A stretch of DNA of 64,000 nt, from contig JBDVJO010000001.1 of the NCBI GenBank assembly GCA_039939375.1, positions 175,894 to 239,893 on the forward strand, read 5' to 3'. This DNA is from Paracrocinitomix sp039939375 (GTDB taxonomy: Bacteria; Bacteroidota; Bacteroidia; Flavobacteriales_D; Crocinitomicaceae). How positions within the stretch are numbered: position 1 is the stretch's first letter; each line of letters starts with the position of its first letter. The notes below the pieces were generated by a model. It was given only the letters and a program-made list of their open reading frames with translations. It was not told the DNA's origin and searched no databases. Shown piece after piece: positions 10,227 through 16,998 of this stretch. The position numbers and the translations under genes were made by a program.

Positions 10227-10394
10227 ATGTTTAGATTATCATTAGCATTTATTATCGTAGCAATATTAGCAGCAATCTTTGGATTTACAGGGATCGCAAC
10301 AAGTGTGGCATTTGCAGCAAAAATAATTTTCTTCATTGCCTTAGCCTTGTTAGCAATTAACTTAGTATTTGGTGCACTTAAAAAAGTGGGCTAA
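10227..10394 (+). CDS. DUF1328 small membrane protein
   Basis: A 55-residue ORF from the ATG at 10227 to the TAA at 10392-10394. It is almost wholly hydrophobic, with two membrane helices (about residues 4-22 and 30-50) joined by a short GFTGIATSVAFAAK loop and ending LKKVG. The pattern AFIIVAILAAIFGFTGIA is that of DUF1328 (YtjA-like), a small inner-membrane family often seen near stress-induced genes. The function is unknown. A strong terminator follows 26 bases downstream, which supports a free-standing transcript. The position at the edge of the envelope-stress-like island fits the usual company of this family. Confidence 0.8.
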   Translation: MFRLSLAFIIVAILAAIFGFTGIATSVAFAAKIIFFIALALLAINLVFGALKKVG

Positions 10395-10411
10395 AAAATA
10401 CAATCGAAAAA

Positions 10412-10448
10412 TAAAAAAAAAGGCTTGAGATTTCTCAAGCCTTTTTTT
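10412..10448. terminator. Bidirectional terminator
   Basis: Perfect 9-bp stem AGGCTTGAG / CTCAAGCCT (10421-10429 and 10434-10442) with loop ATTT, an A-run on the left and a T-run on the right. It serves the rightward DUF1328 gene and the leftward YihY/BrkB gene. Confidence 0.9.
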
Positions 10449-10456
10449 ATGTCTTA

Positions 10457-11392
10457 TCATTCTTGTTCGTACGTGCTGGATATGTAGTCTTCATATTTTA
10501 ACTGTTGCACATTCACCTTCATTGCTCCATCCGCGGGTTGAATGGGACGGTGATTATGAATCATAATTGCTCGCATGATTTCAGCTCCTAAAAGTACAAC
10601 GAAGGTGGAGTAGTAGACCCAAACCAAAATTATGATTATCGATCCGGCAGCTTCATAAGTCGCGGTGAAATCACTGGTCTGTATATAATAGCCGATTAAA
10701 AAATTACCGACCATAAGTAAAACAGTAGTGATTCCTGCTGCCAAAAAAGCATCCTTCCATTTAAGCTTAACATCCGGCAAAACTTTAAAAACAAGTATGA
10801 TTACGGTGAATAATATGATGATCGTGCTGAAAAGTGAAGAAAGTCCTAAAATGATGCTTTTCGGTTCGCCAATTGAGTTTTCTACTTTGCCAAAAAAGCC
10901 TGTTAGAAGCGTATCTAACAGTAGAGAAATTAAAAGTATAAGCCCAAGAGATATGATCATCCCGAATGAAAGGATTCTATTTTTTAAGAACTTAATAAAT
11001 CCTCTTTTTGGTGTAGCAACCACATCCCAGATGCGGTTTAGTGCTTCTTGGAGTGAGATAAATATGGTGGTTGCAGAAAATATAACGGTCCCAATTCCTA
11101 ATCCAGTTTTGAAAGAAATGTCTCCTTTTAAGTGAATTGATTCTATGATGTATTTCACTGAATTTGCTGAAGAGGAACCTATAAATTTACTGAGTTGATC
11201 TATGAGTTCTGATTGCGCAGCGCCTTCTGAAAGAAAAAGTCCGGCAGTTATTATGACAATAATCAATAGGCCAGGCAATGAGAAAATGGTATAAAACGCA
11301 ATAGAAGCCGCATAGGTCAGAAGACTATGCTCGCTAAATCCCTTGATAATAAGAGATAAAATAGATTTTATAGAGTTAAAGAGTTTTATCAT
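10457..11392 (-). CDS. YihY/BrkB family inner-membrane protein
   Basis: A 311-residue protein with six predicted membrane helices. Family marks are HSLLTYAASIAFYTIFSLPGL near the N-terminus and IWDVVATPKRG in the middle. This family was once annotated as ribonuclease BN by mistake; it is an integral membrane family with no proven transport substrate. It lies five bases after the upstream 170-residue membrane protein gene, so the two are probably one transcript ended by the hairpin at 10412-10448. Family members often sit in envelope-stress neighbourhoods, as here. Confidence 0.88.
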   Translation of the reverse strand: MIKLFNSIKSILSLIIKGFSEHSLLTYAASIAFYTIFSLPGLLIIVIITAGLFLSEGAAQSELIDQLSKFIGSSSANSVKYIIESIHLKGDISFKTGLGIGTVIFSATTIFISLQEALNRIWDVVATPKRGFIKFLKNRILSFGMIISLGLILLISLLLDTLLTGFFGKVENSIGEPKSIILGLSSLFSTIIILFTVIILVFKVLPDVKLKWKDAFLAAGITTVLLMVGNFLIGYYIQTSDFTATYEAAGSIIIILVWVYYSTFVVLLGAEIMRAIMIHNHRPIQPADGAMKVNVQQLKYEDYISSTYEQE

Positions 11393-11397
11393 TTAAA

Positions 11398-11910
11398 TTA
11401 GTTTTCTTCTGATGGTCGAATTCCAACCACTTTGATCATGTTTTTAATGGTGTTATACAAGAGTAAGATAATAGATATAATTGCACCACCCAAAACTGCA
11501 GAAATTGCTAGACTTGCCCAATAAATCCATTTCCACCAATCATATTCTACTTCTTTTGTTTCAGTAATTGGAATATTAAAAAATTGAAAGGCTATGATTG
11601 AAGCTATGAAAACTGCTGCGTTCCAGCGCGATATCAATAGTATTTGTTGGTAGTGATTTTCATTGAATTTATTTTTGGATCCTGCACTTATACCTAGCAA
11701 TGTTAAAAGCAATGCCATAATTGTTGCTGAAGCAAGTGCGGTTGTGTTGCACATCATAGTTAAACTTGGCATACTACCATCTAATAACACTTTTGCTTTA
11801 TAACCAGAGAGGTTTCCTAATAGGAATATTCCTGCTCCAGTAATAAAAGTTGCAATCAATCCTCCATACAAGGCTCGGAGGTTATTTTTATTGAGTACTT
11901 TATTAATCAT
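11398..11910 (-). CDS. Hypothetical four-helix membrane protein
   Basis: I do not recognise a family. The 170-residue protein has about four membrane helices (near residues 14-33, 54-73, 96-113 and 128-152), with YDWWKWIYWASLAIS before the last. It has no signal peptide or catalytic motif. It is the first gene of a pair with the YihY/BrkB gene (five-base gap). Its start lies only ~16 bases after the terminator of the lipoprotein genes, so it is expressed either by read-through or from a promoter inside that short gap; I could not identify one. Confidence 0.6.
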   Translation of the reverse strand: MINKVLNKNNLRALYGGLIATFITGAGIFLLGNLSGYKAKVLLDGSMPSLTMMCNTTALASATIMALLLTLLGISAGSKNKFNENHYQQILLISRWNAAVFIASIIAFQFFNIPITETKEVEYDWWKWIYWASLAISAVLGGAIISIILLLYNTIKNMIKVVGIRPSEEN

Positions 11911-11917
11911 GTTTTTT

Positions 11918-11954
11918 CAAAAAAAAGAGCCGAATCCTGGGTAGAATTCGGCTC
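11918..11954 (-). terminator. Rho-independent terminator of the lipoprotein pair
   Basis: On the minus strand a 9-bp stem GAGCCGAAT / ATTCGGCTC (11946-11954 and 11927-11935) with a 10-base loop is followed by eight T residues. It lies 18 bases after the stop of the second lipoprotein gene. Confidence 0.85.
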
Positions 11955-11972
11955 CAATTAATTTATAGATTA

Positions 11973-12404
11973 TTATTTTTTAGGAGCCAAGTGTAGTTCA
12001 TCTTCGCCGCCAATTTCTCTAATCCAAAGTTCTTTTTCTGCTAGTCTTAAAATTTGATAATCTTGATCGGCATCATCATTTTCATAATCAAGCTTTAAGG
12101 TTTTCGCGTCATTTTCAAACATCCATGTTCCGTCTGTCTCATACTCGAAAGAAAAATCTCCCCATTTATATAGAGCAGCTAATTCTGCGTCTCCATCTTT
12201 TTCCATGTGCAAGGTATATTCTTCGTAATCTTCGGTTACCTCTTCACCATTTCTATAGGCGTTTTCAATTTCCCAAGTGTTTGCAACTCGTTCTTTTTTT
12301 GTTCTTAAACTGATAGCTGGCCCATCTTCATATTTGTTGCAAGATGTTAATCCGAATGCTAACATTAATCCTAATCCTGATGCTATTTTTATTGTCTTTT
12401 TCAT
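11973..12404 (-). CDS. Lipoprotein, paralogue of the upstream neighbour
   Basis: A lipoprotein signal with lipobox LTSC (C22) is followed by NKYEDGPAISLRTKKERVANTWEIE, then an acidic beta-rich domain of ~115 residues ending with ILRLAEKELWI. It is a clear paralogue of the gene upstream: both share KYEDGP-(A/V)-(I/V)-SL-x-TK, NTW, a (D/E)DYEEY-like segment, a GTW strand and ILRL-x-(E/N)-ELW. The build resembles small lipocalin-like lipoproteins of Bacteroidota, but I cannot name a family with confidence. It probably shares the sigma-54 promoter at 12923-12938 with its twin; the 48-base gap contains no other clear promoter. Confidence 0.75.
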   Translation of the reverse strand: MKKTIKIASGLGLMLAFGLTSCNKYEDGPAISLRTKKERVANTWEIENAYRNGEEVTEDYEEYTLHMEKDGDAELAALYKWGDFSFEYETDGTWMFENDAKTLKLDYENDDADQDYQILRLAEKELWIREIGGEDELHLAPKK

Positions 12405-12452
12405 TGTTTGTTTTATGTTAAAAATTGTTTGTAATTATTCTAGGGGTCTGTA

Positions 12453-12881
12453 TTATTTAGAAAGCAAATGAAGTTCTAAGTTTTGGTCAGTATCTTCAAG
12501 CCACAACTCGTTTTTCATTAGTCTTAAAATTCTGTATTCGTTGTCAAAATCATCATTGTCAAAATTCAATAATAAGTTTTCGCTTTCATTGGTGAATGAC
12601 CAAGTACCTGATGTTTCAGCATTGTAAATTATTCCGAAACTTCTATATTCTGCTTTTAGCTCTGCTTCATTTGATTCATTCATGTATAACTCATACTGAT
12701 CGTAATCTTCTGACACATTTTCACCATCTTCTTCAGCATAAGAGAAAATCCAAGTATTCACCATTCTATCTTGTTTGGTAGATAGACTGACAACCGGTCC
12801 GTCTTCATACTTTTTCTCGCAACTGGTAGATAATGCAGTTATAAATAATGCTGTAAATCCTAAAATTAATCCCTTTTTCAT
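12453..12881 (-). CDS. Lipoprotein, first gene of a tandem paralogous pair
   Basis: I choose the ATG at 12881 (142 residues) over the upstream ATG at 12911. It opens directly on a lipoprotein signal (MKKGLILGFTALFITALSTSC, C21), and the sigma-54 promoter predicts a transcript start near 12912, which would leave almost no leader for the longer form. The mature part starts EKKYEDGPVVSLSTKQDRMVNTW and closely follows its neighbour, so the pair arose by duplication. The domain is acidic and beta-rich, presumably in the periplasm or anchored in the outer membrane. Function unknown. The location beside an NtrC-type activator suggests an envelope-stress output gene. Confidence 0.75.
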   Translation of the reverse strand: MKKGLILGFTALFITALSTSCEKKYEDGPVVSLSTKQDRMVNTWIFSYAEEDGENVSEDYDQYELYMNESNEAELKAEYRSFGIIYNAETSGTWSFTNESENLLLNFDNDDFDNEYRILRLMKNELWLEDTDQNLELHLLSK

Positions 12882-12922
12882 TTTCTTATATTTTTTATTG
12901 TTAATGTTCATGCTTTGAGTAA

Positions 12923-12938
12923 TGCACTATTCTTGCCA
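12923..12938 (-). promoter_or_regulatory. Sigma-54 (-24/-12) promoter of the lipoprotein pair
   Basis: Read on the minus strand the sequence is TGGCAAGAATAGTGCA, against the consensus TGGCACG-N4-TTGCA. The -24 GG and -12 GC are both present with the exact 10-base spacing; only two consensus positions differ. It predicts a start near 12912 and a leader of about 31 bases before the ATG at 12881. The sigma-54 activator gene lies immediately upstream. Confidence 0.65.
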
Positions 12939-12945
12939 GTAACCT

Positions 12946-12964
12946 GTGGTTTTAGTTAAATCAC
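12946..12964. promoter_or_regulatory. Imperfect 19-bp dyad, candidate activator site
   Basis: GTGGTTTTAGTTAAATCAC reads nearly the same on both strands (7 of 9 pairs). It lies just upstream of the -24 element. A related GTGATTTTAGTTTA stands before the DUF1328 gene. This may be a binding site for the neighbouring NtrC-type protein, but it is close to the promoter for a sigma-54 enhancer. Confidence 0.25.
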
Positions 12965-13003
12965 TGATAGATAGGTGTTTGTTTTTTGTGTCAGACTTTA
13001 GGG

Positions 13004-13036
13004 AATAAAAAAAGCGTGGAAAAAATTCCACGCTTT
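13004..13036 (-). terminator. Terminator of the ytxH-to-NtrC operon
   Basis: Perfect 11-bp stem AAAGCGTGGAA / TTCCACGCTTT (13011-13021 and 13026-13036), loop AAAA, followed on the minus strand by a run of T. It ends the six-gene operon about 24 bases after the activator stop. Confidence 0.9.
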
Positions 13037-13059
13037 GAGAAAATGATTACCGACAAACC

Positions 13060-14442
13060 CTATGAAGGTAAATCGATATTATATGCGTTAATTTTATTGT
13101 ACAATGTTTTTCGATCTACTTTAAGAATTTTTGCTGTTTTACTCTTGTTGAATCCAGTATTTCTTAATGCTTTAAGGATGGCCTTTTTTTCAGCCTTTTC
13201 TACCACTGATTTAAGATCTGTAATTTCATTGTCATCATCAGAGAAATGTTGAGCGTATAATTCTGGAGACTGAATTTCAACCGGAATTGAATTGATATCA
13301 ATATTTTTTCCAGTAGACATTAGAGTAGAACGTTTAATCACGTTTTTAAGTTCTCTGATATTGCCTGGCCAATTGTATTTTTCAAAAGCGGTTAATACTT
13401 TTTTATCAAATCCGCTCATTTCTTTTTCTAACTCAGAAGCAGCAGTTTTCAGCATAAAATCACAAAGCTCTTGGATGTCATCTTTTCGCTCTCTCAAGCT
13501 GGGTAAATCAATACTAAATTCATTAAGTCTATAAAAAAGATCTTCCCTGAATTCTCCTTTATCTACTTTTGCTTTCAAATCTTCGTTTGTGGCAACAATC
13601 ACACGAACATCAATTTCTTTATCCTTTGAATCACCAATTTTTTGAATCTTTCTTTCTTGAAGTACTCTCAATAGTTTAATTTGATTTTCATAACTCAAAT
13701 TTCCTATTTCGTCTAAGAACAACGTCCCTTTATTCGCTGCTTCAAAATGCCCGATCTTATCTGTTAATGCTCCTGTAAATGATCCTTTGACATGTCCAAA
13801 TAAAACACTACCAGCAAGTTCTTTTGGAATGGCACCGCAATCAACAGCTATAATTTTTTCTTTTTTACGTTTGCTTAGCGCATGTAAGGTTTGAGCCGTA
13901 ACCTCTTTTCCAGTTCCGCTTTCGCCGGTAATCACTACCGTCATATCGGTAGGCGCCACAAGGTTGATGAGTTTGTCTAGGCGTTGTGCTTGTATGCCTG
14001 AACCTTTTACATAATTTAAAACCTTCGCACTCTCTTTTTTAGATGCTTTTTTTGTTACAATTTCAACCTGTCCTGCGTTTTTACCTTTTTTAAGTGCGTT
14101 TTTTACAGAGTGAAGAATTTCATCAGGATGGATCGGTTTAGTTACATACTCAAAGGCTCCCTTCTTCATGACTTGAACAGCCATTTTTATATCAGAATAG
14201 CCTGTGATAATAATAATCTCACAGGCTGCATTAATCTCTTTTAGTGCTTTAATCATTTCAATTCCCTCTTTGTCAGGCAATCGATAATCACAAAGCACTA
14301 AATCAAACTTTTCTTTTTTAAACTTGGTTAATCCCGATTGCCCTGAGTGAGCAATCTCCACGTTGAATTTATTTTTAGTTAAAAACCTTTTTAACAGATG
14401 ACAGATATCCATGTCATCATCAATTACTAAAATATTTTCCAT
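13060..14442 (-). CDS. Sigma-54-dependent NtrC-type response regulator
   Basis: 460 residues in the classic order. Receiver domain (~1-120) with D52 as phospho-acceptor in LVLCDYRL and K100 in YVTKP. AAA+ domain (~143-375) with P-loop GESGTGKE (171-178), Walker B GTLFLDEIG (237-245) and GSFTGA (218-223), the loop that touches sigma-54; the usual sequence is GAFTGA, and Ser at the second position is a tolerated variant. A Fis-type helix-turn-helix ends the protein (NKSKTAKILKVDRKTLYNKI). Such proteins hydrolyse ATP to open sigma-54 promoters after phosphorylation. This is the last gene of the operon and directly upstream of the sigma-54-driven lipoprotein pair, its most likely target. The cognate kinase is probably the one at 16999. 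Confidence 0.95.
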   Translation of the reverse strand: MENILVIDDDMDICHLLKRFLTKNKFNVEIAHSGQSGLTKFKKEKFDLVLCDYRLPDKEGIEMIKALKEINAACEIIIITGYSDIKMAVQVMKKGAFEYVTKPIHPDEILHSVKNALKKGKNAGQVEIVTKKASKKESAKVLNYVKGSGIQAQRLDKLINLVAPTDMTVVITGESGTGKEVTAQTLHALSKRKKEKIIAVDCGAIPKELAGSVLFGHVKGSFTGALTDKIGHFEAANKGTLFLDEIGNLSYENQIKLLRVLQERKIQKIGDSKDKEIDVRVIVATNEDLKAKVDKGEFREDLFYRLNEFSIDLPSLRERKDDIQELCDFMLKTAASELEKEMSGFDKKVLTAFEKYNWPGNIRELKNVIKRSTLMSTGKNIDINSIPVEIQSPELYAQHFSDDDNEITDLKSVVEKAEKKAILKALRNTGFNKSKTAKILKVDRKTLYNKINAYNIDLPS

Positions 14443-14472
14443 ACAAGTCTATTAATTCTTAAAAGTACAGAA

Positions 14473-14847
14473 TTAGCTCATGGCGTCAACATAGCAACCT
14501 ATGATTTTTTCTCGAGAAAGTGGTTTTGGAATAAATTGATTTATTTTCAATTCTCTTAATTTTTCCATATCAGCATCAGATGTGTATGCGCTTATTACTG
14601 CAATATAAGGATTTGTGTCAAGTTTTGAATGCACAAAATCTATCAAATCAGATCCGGTTCCATCATTAAGACGCATGTCAAAAAAAGCCAAGTCATAATC
14701 TTCTGAACTTAATTTTTCAATGGCATCTTTAACAGATGTGCAGATATCAATTCGAGCACTTGATTTCCGTTTTAAAATACTTTTAACAAGAAAACAAATG
14801 TCTTCTTCATCATCTACTATTAATATGTTTTTTATTTCTTTCTTCAC
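14473..14847 (-). CDS. Single-domain response regulator
   Basis: 124 residues, a receiver and nothing else. Acidic pair DDEED (12-16), phospho-acceptor D57 in AFFDMRL, conserved Lys in FIPKPLS near the end. With no output domain it may carry phosphate between proteins, compete for the kinase, or act by protein contact. It lies 15 bases after the AI-2E-type permease gene and 30 bases before the NtrC-type gene, so all are one transcript. The receiver is only distantly like the one on the NtrC-type protein, so a recent duplication is not indicated. Confidence 0.9.
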   Translation of the reverse strand: MKKEIKNILIVDDEEDICFLVKSILKRKSSARIDICTSVKDAIEKLSSEDYDLAFFDMRLNDGTGSDLIDFVHSKLDTNPYIAVISAYTSDADMEKLRELKINQFIPKPLSREKIIGCYVDAMS

Positions 14848-14862
14848 AATAAGTAATTTTGT

Positions 14863-15885
14863 TTAACTGACACTAATCAGGGATCGCAGAGGTTTCCAGT
14901 TAGGAATGTAAAATGATATTATTTTTATCAAGGCAAGGAATGGTATAGTCATTAGCATACCCAATATTCCGCCAATCGTTCCAAAAATTACAATCCCTAA
15001 GATAACCATAAGCGGATTTATTCCGACTTGATCTCCCATAATTTTTGGGGTAATTATATTTCCTTCAATAAATTGAATTAAGGCATATACGCCTATTACT
15101 CCTCCTGCATACCAAAAGCTATCCTTTGTAAGTAATGCAATCACTACCGGTATCAGTGCGCTTATAATAACACCCAAATAAGGAACTAATGTTAATATTC
15201 CAGACAAAGCGCCTAAAACAAAGGCATATCGTATACCTAACAAGTATAAACCTAAGGCTGATAAGGTTCCTACGATTAAAGCAACAAGAAAAAGTCCTCT
15301 CACATACTTGGCGTAAACCAACTCAATTTGATTCAATATCCTATTCGCTATTGCTCGTCTTTGAGGTTTAAAACTTGTATAATAAAACTTTCTTATGGAT
15401 GATCTACAAATCAACATAAAGAAGATATAAACTGGGCAACTGAGTAAGAAAACCAATGTTTTATTCACACCTTTAATTGTTGAAGGAATGAGGCCCATAA
15501 GTTTCTGCTTAGAGCTATCCAGCATGGAGTAAATCTCAGAAGAGTAGTTTTTAACTTCTAGAGTGGTTTGTTTTTCTATTGAAGTTAACGGGTTTTCGGT
15601 CATTTCTTCTACACCATTTGTTGGCAGAGATGTGAGAATTTCGTATCCTTCATAACTAAACCAGCTAATGGTTAGGGCGAACGCACCTCCAAGCAGCATA
15701 ACAACGAACAGACTTGAGAGCACTAGGTTAAGACCTATACGCTCAAATCGTTTTACCAAAGGATGAACTAAGATTGCACACAAGGCACTAAAAAGTATCG
15801 GCATTATCAATCCTTGCGCATAATAAATGAGTAACACACAAATTGAAACTACTATAATGGTTTTAAAAAGTCTGTTACTGATCAT
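14863..15885 (-). CDS. AI-2E family transporter (PerM/TqsA type)
   Basis: 340 residues with about seven or eight membrane helices. Family marks are the paired N-terminal helices (YYAQGLIMPILFSALCAILVHPLV), the soluble part between helices 3 and 4, and the C-terminal FIEGNIITPKIMGDQVGINPL, the best-known signature of the family. Members export small molecules; some are linked to autoinducer-2, others to ion or osmotic stress. Substrate unknown here. The start overlaps the end of the 70-residue gene upstream by 11 bases, a sign of translational coupling. Confidence 0.9.
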   Translation of the reverse strand: MISNRLFKTIIVVSICVLLIYYAQGLIMPILFSALCAILVHPLVKRFERIGLNLVLSSLFVVMLLGGAFALTISWFSYEGYEILTSLPTNGVEEMTENPLTSIEKQTTLEVKNYSSEIYSMLDSSKQKLMGLIPSTIKGVNKTLVFLLSCPVYIFFMLICRSSIRKFYYTSFKPQRRAIANRILNQIELVYAKYVRGLFLVALIVGTLSALGLYLLGIRYAFVLGALSGILTLVPYLGVIISALIPVVIALLTKDSFWYAGGVIGVYALIQFIEGNIITPKIMGDQVGINPLMVILGIVIFGTIGGILGMLMTIPFLALIKIISFYIPNWKPLRSLISVS

Positions 15886-16087
15886 GTTCGTTTTGATTAA
15901 ATAGGCTTGTAATTATGCTGTAAATGTCGATTCCTTTTTTTCCTAGTTGAATGAATCCGTCAATTTTATTTGTGGGTGCACCTGCACCAGAATTAAAACT
16001 AAGGTGTCTCGCGAACTCTCGTTTATGAAACTCACTTTTCAGTTTATTTAATTCTTTGATTTTGTTAAATTTCTCAATGTTGTCCAT
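15875..16087 (-). CDS. Small hypothetical protein in the stress operon
   Basis: 70 residues, no family recognised. The N-terminal half is a charged helix (FNKIKELNKLKSEFHKREFARH). The C-terminal half carries GAGAPTNKIDGFIQLGKKGIDIYSIITSLF, possibly a short amphipathic or membrane-touching helix. It is held one base after the holin-like gene and overlaps the AI-2E-type gene by 11 bases, so it is a real operon member. The position between two membrane-protein genes suggests an accessory envelope role; this is inference. Confidence 0.65.
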   Translation of the reverse strand: MDNIEKFNKIKELNKLKSEFHKREFARHLSFNSGAGAPTNKIDGFIQLGKKGIDIYSIITSLFNQNEHDQ

Positions 16088-16088
16088 C

Positions 16089-16436
16089 TTAATGTGTGCT
16101 ATAGTTTTTTAAGTATTCGCCCAGTAGAAAGTTTTTCAGAGGTTTAGTAAGGAGTTTCTTCTTAAAAATCAACAGGAGAATTAAAACCGTTACGTAAAAT
16201 CCAGTGACGATTAAACATGCCTGCAAAACACTGCCTGTAAATTGACTTAAAAGGAATATAGAAGAAACAGTAAGCAAAGAAAGTACTAGGAACAGGATTC
16301 CGGCAACTACTAACCAGCCTAAAATACCGGTTAGTATGTTGACCGATTTTTCAACCGCTTCTAAACTTTTTTGTTCAAGTTTAACTTCAGCATAGGACTC
16401 AACCTCATTTATTATGTTGGTGATTTTCTCTTGCAT
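16089..16436 (-). CDS. Phage_holin_3_6-type membrane protein
   Basis: 115 residues: an N-terminal amphipathic helix (~1-30), two membrane helices (~37-62 and ~70-92) and a basic tail. This is the layout of the Phage_holin_3_6 family (YqjE-like), which despite its name is mostly chromosomal and common beside YtxH and similar envelope-stress genes. No other phage genes are near. It lies one base after the ytxH-like gene and one base before the 70-residue gene. Confidence 0.75.
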   Translation of the reverse strand: MQEKITNIINEVESYAEVKLEQKSLEAVEKSVNILTGILGWLVVAGILFLVLSLLTVSSIFLLSQFTGSVLQACLIVTGFYVTVLILLLIFKKKLLTKPLKNFLLGEYLKNYSTH

Positions 16437-16437
16437 C

Positions 16438-16755
16438 TTAGCTTTTTTGAATCGCTTCCTCTAATTTTTGAATTTGGGTGAGTAAAACGTCTTTAGCTTC
16501 AGACTTACCTTCTTTGTATTTTTCTTCAACACTACTTTTTAAAGAAGCTAATAATTCGTTAGGATCAGTAGAACTTACCTTGTCTGCAATCGCTGAAGCC
16601 TTTTCTTTAGCCGCTTCAGTGAATTCATTTGTTTTATCCTTGATTTTTGCTCTGGTTTTTTTTCCTTCTGCTGGTGCAAATAATACGCCTAAAAGGGCTC
16701 CTACTGCTACTCCGCCTACTCCGGCGACAATCATGTTTTTTGTGCTATTTTTCAT
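16438..16755 (-). CDS. YtxH domain-containing protein
   Basis: 105 residues. A glycine-rich N-terminal membrane helix (NMIVAGVGGVAVGALLGVLFAP) is followed by AEGKKTRAKIKDKT and a long charged coiled-coil helix. The motif GVLFAPAEGKKTR is the YtxH signature. YtxH proteins are general-stress membrane proteins in Firmicutes and Bacteroidota with unknown mechanism. It is the first gene of the six-gene operon, about 240 bases from the divergent kinase gene; a weak -24/-12-like element lies 29 bases before its expected leader end. Confidence 0.88.
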   Translation of the reverse strand: MKNSTKNMIVAGVGGVAVGALLGVLFAPAEGKKTRAKIKDKTNEFTEAAKEKASAIADKVSSTDPNELLASLKSSVEEKYKEGKSEAKDVLLTQIQKLEEAIQKS

Positions 16756-16795
16756 TTTAATGTTTGTTTAGTTAATTAATTATGGTTTGATTAGC

Positions 16796-16810
16796 TCAAG
16801 TATAATGCCT
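16796..16810 (-). promoter_or_regulatory. Possible -24/-12-like promoter of the ytxH operon
   Basis: On the minus strand AGGCATTATACTTGA fits TGGCACG-N4-TTGC at GGCA and TTG with correct spacing, but the invariant -12 C is A. The predicted leader of ~29 bases is close to that of the lipoprotein promoter (~31). Chance occurrence in AT-rich DNA cannot be excluded. Confidence 0.25.
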
Positions 16811-16946
16811 TAACGTTGGTTAAAACCTAAACATCTTGTTTATTAAGTAGTTACGGTTTTTGAGAGTCATATTGAAAAGTAGTTTGTGGGGAGTAATTAC
16901 ACATTTAGTGGGTAGAATCACCACGTCATCTGTGTTACTCTACCGC

Positions 16947-16980
16947 ATTGTTAAAGGGGAATTGAATTTGATTAAATTTG
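16947..16980 (+). promoter_or_regulatory. Bacteroidota-type promoter of the histidine kinase gene
   Basis: A -7 box TAAATTTG (16973-16980) fits TAnnTTTG exactly. An ATTG at 16947-16950 is a plausible -33 element with a 22-base spacer. The start would fall near 16987, giving a leader of about 12 bases. Confidence 0.45.
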
Positions 16981-16998
16981 GAATAATTGTAAAATTCT

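Noticed and set aside
10728..11135. 135-residue ORF antisense to the YihY/BrkB gene
   Set aside because: It lies wholly inside a clearly recognised membrane-protein gene and its translation has no hydrophobic or domain pattern of its own.
16089..16436. Holin-like gene as sign of a prophage
   Set aside because: The Phage_holin_3_6 family is largely chromosomal, and no other phage gene occurs in the window.
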